Shown here in pieces: positions 27,766 to 35,642 of a stretch of DNA of 64,000 nt (positions are counted from its first letter, which is position 1; each line of letters opens with the position of its first letter). The stretch comes from Actinobacteria bacterium OV320 (GTDB lineage: Bacteria; Actinomycetota; Actinomycetes; Streptomycetales; Streptomycetaceae), in contig LJCX01000005.1 in NCBI GenBank assembly GCA_001298545.1, positions 1 through 64,000 of the forward strand, given 5' to 3'. Under the pieces are notes generated by a model. That model saw nothing but the letters and a program-made list of their open reading frames with translations, ran no database searches and was not told the DNA's origin. Position numbers and translations under genes: made by a program.

Positions 27766-27799
27766 CGCCGGGTGCCGTCACCGGGAACGGCACCCGGCG
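27766..27799. terminator. Bidirectional terminator
   Basis: A 13-bp perfect stem (27766-27778 with 27787-27799) and 8-nt loop between convergent genes, preceded by a CCCCAG-type short repeat. Confidence 0.82.
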
Positions 27800-27805
27800 C
27801 CCGGT

Positions 27806-28120
27806 TCAGCGTGAGTACCGCAGCAGCGCCCGCACCATGTGGCACGTCGTGTCCGACGGCGAATGAACGCCGATCAGCTCCGCCGTGCTGCGGATCTTCT
27901 CGTTACGGGCCTGGTTCGGCATATACACGCCCAGGTCGAGCAGGGCGATGGCGAGGCGCATCGCCTTCAGGCGACGGTTGTGCGTGACGTACCAGTCACG
28001 CGGTCGCCCGGGCGGCAACGGCCGCTTCTCGACGGGCACATAGGGCAGGTCGAGTTGGACGGAACGCTTCGCGGTGGACTGGGTCGGCAACGGCTTCGGC
28101 TTCAGTGCGGCAGCGGGCAC
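27806..28120 (-). CDS. Conserved-looking basic hypothetical protein (104 aa)
   Basis: A basic protein with a Pro/Lys-rich N-terminus and a helical C-terminal half containing WYVTHNRRLKAMRLAIALLD and HSPSDTTCHMVRALLRYS. Start choice: an ATG at 28126 directly abuts AGGAGG, leaving no spacer, while the GTG at 28120 sits 6 nt after it; GTG is therefore the likely start. It is not a family I can name. It is divergent from the ArsC-like gene. Confidence 0.6.
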   Translation of the reverse strand: MPAAALKPKPLPTQSTAKRSVQLDLPYVPVEKRPLPPGRPRDWYVTHNRRLKAMRLAIALLDLGVYMPNQARNEKIRSTAELIGVHSPSDTTCHMVRALLRYSR

Positions 28121-28261
28121 AGGCATCCTCCTGTCGCGGTCAGGGCCCGGTCCGGAACCTCCGGCGAACCCTCGAACACTGCTTCTATTCTACTGCCCAC
28201 CACTGACAATCGCCCCTGATCACAAGGGCTTTCGCGGCTTCGGACCGCTACCGTGTGCGGC

Positions 28262-28621
28262 ATGGAGATCTGGATCAACCCCGCCTGTTCCAAGTGCCGC
28301 AGCGCCCTCACAGTCCTCGACGCCGAGGGCGCCGAGTACACCGTCCGGCGCTATCTGGAGGACGTGCCGAGCGAGGACGAGATCGCGGCCGTACTCGACC
28401 GCCTCGGCCTGGAGCCCTGGGACATCACGCGCACCCAGGAGACCGTGGCCGCGGAGCTCGGCCTGAAGGACTGGGCGCGGGACGCGAGTACGCGCGGACG
28501 CTGGATCACCGCGCTCGCCGCACACCCCCGGCTCATCCAGCGCCCCATCATCACGGCGGACGACGGCACCGCACTGGTGGCCCGCACCGACGAGGCCGTA
28601 CGGGAGGCGTTGTCCCGGTAG
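28262..28621 (+). CDS. ArsC/Spx-family protein (arsenate reductase-like)
   Basis: A 119-residue thioredoxin-fold protein with C9-SKC12 near the N-terminus (NPACSKCRSAL) and the ArsC-family end HPRLIQRPII. It resembles glutaredoxin-dependent arsenate reductases (YfgD/ArsC type), in which Cys at the first position is nucleophilic. No other ars gene is nearby, so arsenate may not be the substrate. Confidence 0.85.
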   Translation: MEIWINPACSKCRSALTVLDAEGAEYTVRRYLEDVPSEDEIAAVLDRLGLEPWDITRTQETVAAELGLKDWARDASTRGRWITALAAHPRLIQRPIITADDGTALVARTDEAVREALSR

Positions 28622-28698
28622 AGGCGCGCCGGCCGGACGGACGACGATCCGTCGGGCGGCCTGGGTCGGCGCGCCGCCCACTGCTACCCTCCGCCGCC

Positions 28699-29484
28699 AT
28701 GACCTTCGGTGATCAAGGGCTCGGGCTCCCTCCAGAGCGGGGGCGAATACGACGGCGCCGGCGGGCCCGGCGTTCGGCGGCCGTCGGATCCTGCGTGGCC
28801 CTCGTCGCCGCCGTGGCCGTCGGCACCCTGCTGATCGCGGACGAGGACGGCGGTGACCGGACCACCTCCGCTCCCCCGGCGACCACGACCGCCTCGGGTC
28901 CCGCGGCCGTACCGACCGGCGAGGCGGGCCTCCCGTCCGGCGCCCGGAGCGCGCTCCCCTCCCTGCTCGCCCGCCCGATCGTCCGGCCGGAGCAGGCGTT
29001 CCCCTCGACGAGCGTCCGGCTGCCGGACGGTTCCCGGTACGCCCGCGTCGACCTGTCCACCACCGTCGACTGCGCTCGGGGCGCAACGCCCGCGCTCGCC
29101 CGGCTGCTCGAACAGGGCGAGGGGTGCTCCCGGTCGACGGCGGCCCTGTTCACGGACACCGAACGGCGCTCGCAGGTGACGGTCACCGTGCTGAGCTTCG
29201 AGCGGGTGGAGGACGCCTCGCGGGTGTTCACGACGGCCTCTGCGGACCCGGTGAGGTATCGGGTGGACCCGCTGGATCCACCGCCGCAGGCCGGCCTGCC
29301 GACGGTCCCGCCGGGCTCGGCCGGGGTTTCCCGACGCGCGATGACCGTCCGGTCGGTGGTGTTCGCGAACGGGCGGTGGGGCGACGGCACGAAGACCGGG
29401 GAAGCCGAACTCGCCTCCCGCACGGAAGGGTTGCTCCGGCGGGCCGACGACACGGTGACGGCGTACGAGGAGGGGAGGAACTGA
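28699..29484 (+). CDS. Single-pass membrane hypothetical protein
   Basis: 261 residues: a basic cytoplasmic N-terminus (IRRRRRARR), one transmembrane helix (SAAVGSCVALVAAVAVGTLLI), a Thr/Ala/Pro linker, and an extracytoplasmic domain with two Cys (VDCARGAT, GEGCSRST) that may form a disulfide. No known domain recognised. Confidence 0.68.
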   Translation: MTFGDQGLGLPPERGRIRRRRRARRSAAVGSCVALVAAVAVGTLLIADEDGGDRTTSAPPATTTASGPAAVPTGEAGLPSGARSALPSLLARPIVRPEQAFPSTSVRLPDGSRYARVDLSTTVDCARGATPALARLLEQGEGCSRSTAALFTDTERRSQVTVTVLSFERVEDASRVFTTASADPVRYRVDPLDPPPQAGLPTVPPGSAGVSRRAMTVRSVVFANGRWGDGTKTGEAELASRTEGLLRRADDTVTAYEEGRN

Positions 29485-29611
29485 CTCCGGTCCCGCACCC
29501 CAAGTCGGGTGTGACGCACACCACTTCGATTGACTCCTGTAACCGCTGAGTAACCTCGTTCGGTATCTCGTACATAGCGGCGTACGCTCCCCTACCCCTC
29601 AGGAGGCGCGC

Positions 29612-30331
29612 ATGTCGCGCAGGAGAAGTCTCGGCACGAAGAAGAAGATCGCGCTGCTCGTCAGCGCCGCGGCGGTGGCGGGCGCCGGCGCCTTCGCCAT
29701 GGCGTCCACCTCGAACGCCTCACAGAGCGGGCAGGACGCCAGGACGCTGTCCGCCGGGGACTCGACCGTCTGCGCAGGACTGGCCACGGCGCTCGGCAAC
29801 AACGAGAAGTTCATCGAGGGCCAGCGGACGAACCCGGATGCGCAGTCCGAGGCCCGGATCGCCAACCGCGAGGCGGTCATCGCGCAGATCAAGGTCCAGC
29901 AGCAGGCGTCCGGCTGCGTCGTTGGGGAGTCGGCTCAGGACTCCCAGGCGACACAGCCCTCGCAGGCCGCTTCCGCCCCGGCAGCCTCCGCCCCGGCGGC
30001 CTCCGCACCGGCCGGAAACGCGGGAAACGCGGGAAACGCGGGTAACGCCGGTAACGCGGGAAACGGCGGCGCTGCCGCCTCCGGCCAGCAGGTCTGCAAC
30101 GGTTCCACGGTGACGCTCTCCGGCGAGGGCGGTGCCCCGGCCGCGTCGAGTAACCAGTTCCCGGCGGGGACCAAGCTGAAGGTCACCAACCTGGACAACA
30201 ACAAGTCCACGACCGTCGAGGTGACCTCGGTCTCCGGCAGCTGCGCCCTGCTCAACAACGCGGCCTTCGAACTGGTCCGTGAGCCCGGCAAGTTCCTGAT
30301 CCGCCGGGCCCTGATCGAGAAGGTGGGGTGA
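29612..30331 (+). CDS. Secreted protein with DPBB/RlpA-like C-terminal domain
   Basis: 239 residues: signal peptide (KKKIALLVSAAAVAGAGAFAMA), a helical module with two Cys (TVCAGLATALGNNEK to QQQASGCV), a low-complexity linker with ASAPA and GNA repeats, and a C-terminal domain (VCNGSTVTLSGEGGAPAASS, FPAGTKLKVTNLDNNKST) that resembles a double-psi beta-barrel of the RlpA type. The catalytic-type Asp of RlpA is replaced (VTSVSGSC), so lytic activity is unlikely. It has AGGAGG before the ATG. The N-terminal module recalls that of the DUF1996 protein at 37742. Confidence 0.68.
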   Translation: MSRRRSLGTKKKIALLVSAAAVAGAGAFAMASTSNASQSGQDARTLSAGDSTVCAGLATALGNNEKFIEGQRTNPDAQSEARIANREAVIAQIKVQQQASGCVVGESAQDSQATQPSQAASAPAASAPAASAPAGNAGNAGNAGNAGNAGNGGAAASGQQVCNGSTVTLSGEGGAPAASSNQFPAGTKLKVTNLDNNKSTTVEVTSVSGSCALLNNAAFELVREPGKFLIRRALIEKVG

Positions 30332-30402
30332 CGTCCGGCCGCCGGGCACCTCGGTGCACCGGCGGCACCCTCCGGAGCATCCCTTGAGGGTGTACGTGTC
30401 AT

Positions 30403-30438
30403 CGGTCCCGCTGCTCGCGGCCACGAGCAGCGGGACCG
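30403..30438 (+). terminator. Terminator before glnII promoter
   Basis: A 15-bp perfect stem (30403-30417 with 30424-30438) and 6-nt loop, 72 nt after the secreted protein gene; it insulates glnII. Confidence 0.8.
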
Positions 30439-30500
30439 GCGCGTTCGGCGAACCCACCGATTCCCCGCTCACACCGTGAGCCGCACCACAGAACCACCAG

Positions 30501-30538
30501 GTAACACGGGGTTCACATTCGAGCAACGACCGGGAAAT
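30501..30538 (+). promoter_or_regulatory. GlnR-like box upstream of glnII
   Basis: GTAAC (30501), TTCAC (30512), GCAAC (30523) and GAAAT (30534) are spaced by exactly 6 bases, the phasing of Streptomyces GlnR boxes. TTCAC-n6-GCAAC is a weaker match than the glnA box. It lies 99 nt before the glnII start. glnII is a known GlnR target. Confidence 0.72.
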
Positions 30539-30636
30539 CGCCTGTTGACAGTCTGCCCGGCAGACAAGGCGGCGCCCCAGTGCCGCAGCGCCGCAGCACC
30601 CGCACGTGCGTCAGACACACCCGAAGGAAGTGGCCC

Positions 30637-31668
30637 GTGACCTTCAAGGCTGAGTACATCTGGATCGACGGCACCCAGCCGACGGCGAAGCTCCGTTCCA
30701 AGACGAAGATCATCGCGGGTGAGCCCGCCGGTCTCGACGCGCTGGGAATCTGGGGCTTCGACGGGTCCTCCACGAACCAGGCCGAGGGCCACTCCTCGGA
30801 CCGTGTCCTCAAGCCGGTCTTCACCTGCCCCGACCCGATCCGCGGCGGCGACGACATCCTCGTCCTGTGCGAGGTCCTCAACATCGACATGACGCCGCAC
30901 GAGTCCAACACGCGTGCCGCGCTCACCGAGGTCTCCGACAAGTTCGCCGCGCAGGAGCCCATCTTCGGCATCGAGCAGGAGTACACGTTCTTCCAGGACG
31001 GCTACCCGCTCGGCTTCCCCAAGGGCGGTTTCCCGGCCCCGCAGGGCGGCTACTACTGCGGTGTCGGCGCGGACGAGATCTTCGGCCGTGAGGTCGTCGA
31101 GGCGCACCTGGAGAACTGCCTGGCCGCCGGTCTCGCGATCTCCGGCATCAACGCCGAGGTCATGCCCGGCCAGTGGGAGTTCCAGGTCGGCCCGGTCTCC
31201 CCGCTCGAGGTCTCCGACCACCTGTGGGTGGCCCGCTGGCTGCTCTACCGCACGGCCGAGGACTTCGGCATCGCCGCCACCCTCGACCCGAAGCCGGTCA
31301 AGGGCGACTGGAACGGCGCCGGCGCGCACACCAACTTCTCCACGAAGGCGATGCGCGAGGGCTACGACGCGATCATCACCGCGTGCGAGTCGCTCGGTGA
31401 GGGCTCGAAGCCGCTCGACCACGTCAAGCACTACGGCGCCGGCATCGACGACCGTCTGACGGGCCTGCACGAGACCGCCCCGTGGAACGAGTACTCCTAC
31501 GGTGTCTCCAACCGTGGCGCCTCGGTCCGTATCCCGTGGCAGGTCGAGCAGGACGGCAAGGGCTACATCGAGGACCGCCGTCCGAACGCGAACGTCGACC
31601 CGTACCTGGTGACGCGTCTGATCGTCGACACCTGCTGCTCGGCGCTGGAGAAGGCCGGCCAGGTCTGA
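30637..31668 (+). CDS. glnII: Glutamine synthetase type II
   Basis: Eukaryote-type glutamine synthetase, 343 residues, heat-labile and not adenylylated in Streptomyces. Signatures: WGFDGSSTNQAEGHSSD, FGIEQEYTFF, YYCGVGAD, INAEVMPGQWEFQ and GAGAHTNFSTKAMR. The GTG at 30637 follows GAAGGAAG. It has its own promoter region with a GlnR-like box and a strong terminator, so it is monocistronic. Together with glnA it gives two ammonium-assimilating enzymes 12 kb apart. Confidence 0.96.
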   Translation: MTFKAEYIWIDGTQPTAKLRSKTKIIAGEPAGLDALGIWGFDGSSTNQAEGHSSDRVLKPVFTCPDPIRGGDDILVLCEVLNIDMTPHESNTRAALTEVSDKFAAQEPIFGIEQEYTFFQDGYPLGFPKGGFPAPQGGYYCGVGADEIFGREVVEAHLENCLAAGLAISGINAEVMPGQWEFQVGPVSPLEVSDHLWVARWLLYRTAEDFGIAATLDPKPVKGDWNGAGAHTNFSTKAMREGYDAIITACESLGEGSKPLDHVKHYGAGIDDRLTGLHETAPWNEYSYGVSNRGASVRIPWQVEQDGKGYIEDRRPNANVDPYLVTRLIVDTCCSALEKAGQV

Positions 31669-31688
31669 TCCGCTCCCCGGCTCTCGTG

Positions 31689-31721
31689 AAGGGGCGCCCG
31701 CCGACTCGGCGGGCGCCCCTT
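31689..31721 (+). terminator. Terminator after glnII
   Basis: A 14-bp stem (31689-31702 with 31708-31721) 20 nt after the glnII stop, followed by TGCGC. Confidence 0.85.
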
Positions 31722-31740
31722 GCGCATATCCTGCGCTCCC

Positions 31741-33573
31741 ATGGGGACGGAGAGAGACCGGGCGAGTCTCGAACGCGCCTACGGCTCGACGGGTGAGGTA
31801 CCCGCCCTGCTGCGGGCGCTGGAGTCCGCGGACCGGGCCGAGCGCGAGCGGGCGATGGACCGGCTGCATTCCTCCCTGTGCTTCCGGGAGGAGATCCCCA
31901 CGGCGCCCGCGGTGCCGCTGCTGATCCGGCTCGCCCTGCACGGCGCCGGCCCCCGGGCCGAACTGCTCGGCCTGCTGGCCGACCTCGCGAACTGGGCCGG
32001 GCACCGGGACGAACGGCAGCGGGCCCGGCGGGCCGTGGCGGAGGCGATGCCGTCCCTGATCCCCCTCGCGCACGACGCCGACCCGGCCGTACGCGAGTCG
32101 ATGGTGCTGCTGATCGCCGCGTGCGGCCGGGAGTCCGGCCCGGCGACGGCGCCCCTGCTGCGGGACCGGCTCGTCGAGGAGAGCGACCCGCGGGTGCGCG
32201 CCCGGGTCGTGACGGCCCTCGGACTGCTGGATCCGGGCGACGGCGCCTGGCGGCACCGTCTGCTGGCCGACCCCGAGCCCCGGGTCGCGCTCGCCGCCGC
32301 CGAGGACCTGCTGCGCACCACCGAACCGCCCCTGCCGCACCCGCTGGTGGACGCCGGCGCGCGGGCGTACACCGCCGCCGCGGAGCAGCCCGAGGAACCG
32401 GAGACCTCGCTGTGGCCGGGGCACTACCAGCCGTTCACCGAGCGGCTGCTGGAGGACCCCGAGGCCGCGCTGCGGGCCCTCGACCGGGGGATGCCGCTCG
32501 CCTTCGGGATCACCGAACGCTGGCGGGGCCGCGAGGCCGACGTGCTCCCGTGGGCGCTGCGCGAGACGGAGGGCGAGGCCTGGCAGCTGTACCGGCTGGC
32601 TCAACTGACCTGCGCGCTGCCGCCGGAACTGCACGCGCGCGTGCGGGAGCGGGTGCTGCCGTACCTCGCCGACGACAGCCCGGCGGTGCGGGCCGGGGCG
32701 GTCACCGCGCTGGCCCGCGCGCGCGTGCCGGCCGCGGTGGCGGTCGAGGAGACGCTGCGGCTGATCGGGGAGGCGCCCGGCGCGTACGACACCGTCCGCG
32801 TCGTCAAGGCGGTGACCGACGAGTTCGGGACCGCGGCGGCGCCCGTGGCGCGGGCGGTGGCCCGGCAGGCGGGGGACGGTCACTCGGAGCTGGTCAAGGT
32901 GCTGACGCGGTACCCCGAGGTGGCGGCGGACGTCGTCGAGGAGCTCGCCGGACTGCTGACCCGGCACGGCACCGGCCACCCGTCCGTCGCGGTCGCCGTG
33001 CTGACCTCGCTGGGGCGCGCCGCTGGCGACGTGGGCGAACGGGCGCTGCGGGTCTGCGCGAGGGAGGGTGTCCACTCCTCGGTCTCGGCGGAGGCCGCGG
33101 TGGCGCTCTGGCCGGTCGCCGCGGACCCCGAGCCGGCGCTGTCGTTCCTCCGCCGGGAACTGACCGCCTCGACCTCCTCCTGGGCGACGAACCTCGCGGG
33201 CCGGCTCGGTGCCGCCGCCGCACCGCTGCTGCCGTTCATCGAGCCGCTTCTCGCGCCCCGTACCCCCTCCGGCACCCGGGCCGCGGCCGCACTGGCCGTC
33301 TGGCGCATCACCGGCAGGACCGAGGACACCGTCGAGCCCCTGGCCCGGGAGGCGCTCGAGTGGCGAAGGTGCCACCCGGACCCGCCCCACCCGGTGCTGA
33401 CGCTCACGCAGATGGGGCTCCTCCCCCGCTTCGCCGTGGAACCGCTGCGACGCGGGGCCGAGACACCACGGCGGGTCGTGAAGGACCTCATGTACGGCGA
33501 CGCGACGCATCCGGACGACGTGCTGCGGGCCGCCGTCCGGGGGCTCCTCGGGACGGCACTCGTGGTCGGCTGA
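31741..33573 (+). CDS. HEAT-repeat protein (610 aa)
   Basis: An all-helical repeat protein; units such as DPAVRESMVLLIAACG, DPRVRARVVTALGLLDPGDG, DSPAVRAGAVTALARAR and HPSVAVAVLTSLGRAA repeat through the whole length. No catalytic residues or membrane segments. The ATG at 31741 is 20 nt after the glnII terminator, so it has either its own promoter or read-through. Its job is probably scaffolding; partners are unknown. Confidence 0.75.
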   Translation: MGTERDRASLERAYGSTGEVPALLRALESADRAERERAMDRLHSSLCFREEIPTAPAVPLLIRLALHGAGPRAELLGLLADLANWAGHRDERQRARRAVAEAMPSLIPLAHDADPAVRESMVLLIAACGRESGPATAPLLRDRLVEESDPRVRARVVTALGLLDPGDGAWRHRLLADPEPRVALAAAEDLLRTTEPPLPHPLVDAGARAYTAAAEQPEEPETSLWPGHYQPFTERLLEDPEAALRALDRGMPLAFGITERWRGREADVLPWALRETEGEAWQLYRLAQLTCALPPELHARVRERVLPYLADDSPAVRAGAVTALARARVPAAVAVEETLRLIGEAPGAYDTVRVVKAVTDEFGTAAAPVARAVARQAGDGHSELVKVLTRYPEVAADVVEELAGLLTRHGTGHPSVAVAVLTSLGRAAGDVGERALRVCAREGVHSSVSAEAAVALWPVAADPEPALSFLRRELTASTSSWATNLAGRLGAAAAPLLPFIEPLLAPRTPSGTRAAAALAVWRITGRTEDTVEPLAREALEWRRCHPDPPHPVLTLTQMGLLPRFAVEPLRRGAETPRRVVKDLMYGDATHPDDVLRAAVRGLLGTALVVG

Positions 33574-33651
33574 CGCCGACTTCGCGCCAGGAATCGTCCA
33601 AGCTGTGAGCGGAGGCTCCTGTTACGGGCGGGTGTCTGCTTCAATGGGCCC

Positions 33652-33774
33652 ATGGCCAGCTTCCAGAAGTGCACCGCGACGGGTCGTCACGACCTCGAGC
33701 CCTTCTGGCCTTCCCGTCAGCACCATGACTTCGACCGGGTGTGTTGCCGCGCGATGAACGCGCCGGCCCTCTAA
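33652..33774 (+). CDS. Possible 40-residue leader peptide with Cys
   Basis: An ATG-started frame of 40 codons (MASFQKCTATGRHDL..., ending NAPAL) with C7, C31 and C32 and several His. It lies alone in the 318-base gap before the winged-helix regulator (117 nt upstream of its start). A TTCAAT word 8 nt before the ATG could be a -10 element of a leaderless transcript. Its rare composition for a chance frame (Cys, Phe, Trp, His) and its position suggest a regulatory upstream reading frame; unproven. Confidence 0.4.
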   Translation: MASFQKCTATGRHDLEPFWPSRQHHDFDRVCCRAMNAPAL

Positions 33775-33891
33775 AGCCGTACACCCCGGCCTTCGGCCAG
33801 CGCGCACGACGTACGTCCTCGACGAGCCCGACCACGAATCGCGGCCGTCGTCCTCCCCGACGAACTTCTCGCGCGAAAGAGCTGACCTCTC

Positions 33892-34485
33892 ATGGCGAAC
33901 ACTCGTTCCCTCTCCTCCGCTCCCAGCCTCACCGCCGCCACCCCGAACGGCACCGCCCGCCACCGACTGCGGGCCGTCGACCGGGACGAGGTGGTCGACG
34001 TCACCGACTTCCTGCCGCCGGGCGCGACCTGGCTGCCCGCTCCCCCGCACACCCTGCCCGCGCTGCCGGGCCAGCCGCCGATGGTCGGCTACCTGGTGCT
34101 CGTCCCGGCCGACCAGCAGCCGCCGTTCCTGCCGGTGGCGGTGCCGGACCGGCCGGCGGCCGAGGAGGCCGCCGAGCCCGAGGGCGCCGGGCGTCCGCTC
34201 GTACGGATCGACCCCGTACAGCGCACGGCCGCCGTCGACGGTCAGGAACTCGACCTCACCTACCTGGAGTTCGAGCTGCTCGCGCACCTGGTCGCGCACC
34301 CGAACCGGGTGCACACCCGCGACCAGCTCGTCACCACGGTGTGGGGCTACGGGCACGTGGGCGACGGCCGTACGGTCGACGTGCACATCGCCCGGCTGCG
34401 CCGCAAGCTGGGCGCACAGCACCGCCAGTCGATCCAGACGGTGCGCCGGGTCGGCTACAAGTACACCCCGCCGACCGGCAACTGA
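33892..34485 (+). CDS. Orphan OmpR/PhoB-type winged-helix regulator
   Basis: 197 residues. The C-terminal third is a classic Trans_reg_C domain (DLTYLEFELLAHLVAHPNRV, RDQLVTTVWGYG, RTVDVHIARLRRKLG, RRVGYKY). The N-terminal part is not a receiver: it is Pro/Ala-rich (DFLPPGATWLPAPPHTLPAL) and lacks a phospho-Asp pocket. No histidine kinase is adjacent on this side. Regulation may run through the small upstream reading frame. Confidence 0.85.
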   Translation: MANTRSLSSAPSLTAATPNGTARHRLRAVDRDEVVDVTDFLPPGATWLPAPPHTLPALPGQPPMVGYLVLVPADQQPPFLPVAVPDRPAAEEAAEPEGAGRPLVRIDPVQRTAAVDGQELDLTYLEFELLAHLVAHPNRVHTRDQLVTTVWGYGHVGDGRTVDVHIARLRRKLGAQHRQSIQTVRRVGYKYTPPTGN

Positions 34486-34551
34486 CCCACTCGGTCTGCC
34501 GACGGCAGAGCACGGTTCCCCGCCGCGCCCGGACCGGGCACAGTCACCGGT

Positions 34552-35589
34552 ATGAGACTTCTGGTGCTGGGTGGTACGGAGTTCGCGGGACGGGCCGTCG
34601 TCGAGGCGGCCCTCGGACGCGGCTGGGACGTGACGGTCTTCAACCGGGGGCGGTTCGCATCCGCCCCCGGTACCCGGTCGCTGACCGGTGACCGCACCGC
34701 CCCCGGCGGCCTCGACGCGCTGACCGAGGGCGACTGGGACGCCGTCGTCGACACCTGGTCGGCGGCGCCCCGCGCGGTGCACGAGGCGGCGCGGCTGCTG
34801 CGGGGCCGCGCCCGCCGGTATGTGTACGTGTCGAGCTGCTCGGTCTACACCTGGGCCCCGCCCGCCGGGTACGCCGAGGACGCGCCCGTCGTCGAGGGGG
34901 CCGAGCCCGACGCCGGACAGAGCGACTACGCACGGGACAAGCGCGGCGGCGAGCTGGCCGTCGTCGACGCCTTCGGCGCGCAGTCCTCCGTTCTCGTACG
35001 CGCCGGGCTGATCCTCGGCCCGTACGAGAACGTCGGACGGCTGCCGTGGTGGCTGACCCGGATCGCCGCCGGTGGTCCGGTCCTCGCGCCCGGCCCGCGC
35101 GAGCTGCCCCTGCAGTACGTGGACGTCCGGGATCTCGCCGAGTGGATCCTCGGCGCGGTCGAGCGGGAGCTGAGCGGGCCGTACAACCTGATGAGCCCGC
35201 AGGGGCACGCGACGATGAGCGAGCTGCTGGAGGCGTGCGTGCGGGCCACCGGCTCGGACGCCGAACTGCGGTGGACGGCGCCGGAGATCATCCTCGACGC
35301 GGGCATCGAACCGTGGACCGAACTGCCCGTGTGGGTGCCGCCGGGCAGCGACATGCACGACGCCCTGCACGCGGCCGACGTCTCCCGGGCGGTGGCGGCG
35401 GGGCTGGCCTGCCGTCCCGTCGAGGAGACCGTCGCCGACACCTGGGCCTGGCTGAGGTCGATCGGCGGTGAGGCGCCCCAGCGTCCGGACCGCACCCGCA
35501 AGGGCCTCGACCCGGAGGTGGAGGCGAAGGTCCTCGCGGCGGGCACCGGCGGGCCGGGCCCCGGAGGTGTACCTGGCACCACCCTCTGA
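34552..35589 (+). CDS. NAD-dependent epimerase/reductase (extended SDR)
   Basis: 345 residues with GGTEFAGRA at the N-terminus as the nucleotide-binding loop and the SDR pair YARDK as the catalytic Tyr/Lys. VYVSSCSVY and RAGLILGPYE are typical. The C-terminus resembles RNA-binding/epimerase homologues (CSP41-like). The substrate is unknown. Confidence 0.82.
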   Translation: MRLLVLGGTEFAGRAVVEAALGRGWDVTVFNRGRFASAPGTRSLTGDRTAPGGLDALTEGDWDAVVDTWSAAPRAVHEAARLLRGRARRYVYVSSCSVYTWAPPAGYAEDAPVVEGAEPDAGQSDYARDKRGGELAVVDAFGAQSSVLVRAGLILGPYENVGRLPWWLTRIAAGGPVLAPGPRELPLQYVDVRDLAEWILGAVERELSGPYNLMSPQGHATMSELLEACVRATGSDAELRWTAPEIILDAGIEPWTELPVWVPPGSDMHDALHAADVSRAVAAGLACRPVEETVADTWAWLRSIGGEAPQRPDRTRKGLDPEVEAKVLAAGTGGPGPGGVPGTTL

Positions 35590-35642
35590 CCGGGGGCGTC
35601 GGGCCAGTGACCGCCCGTCCGCGGCTCGGCCAGACTGAGGCC

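Noticed and set aside
30469..33510. 1013-codon open frame on the minus strand across glnII and the HEAT protein
   Set aside because: Opposes two good genes and a terminator; no similarity.
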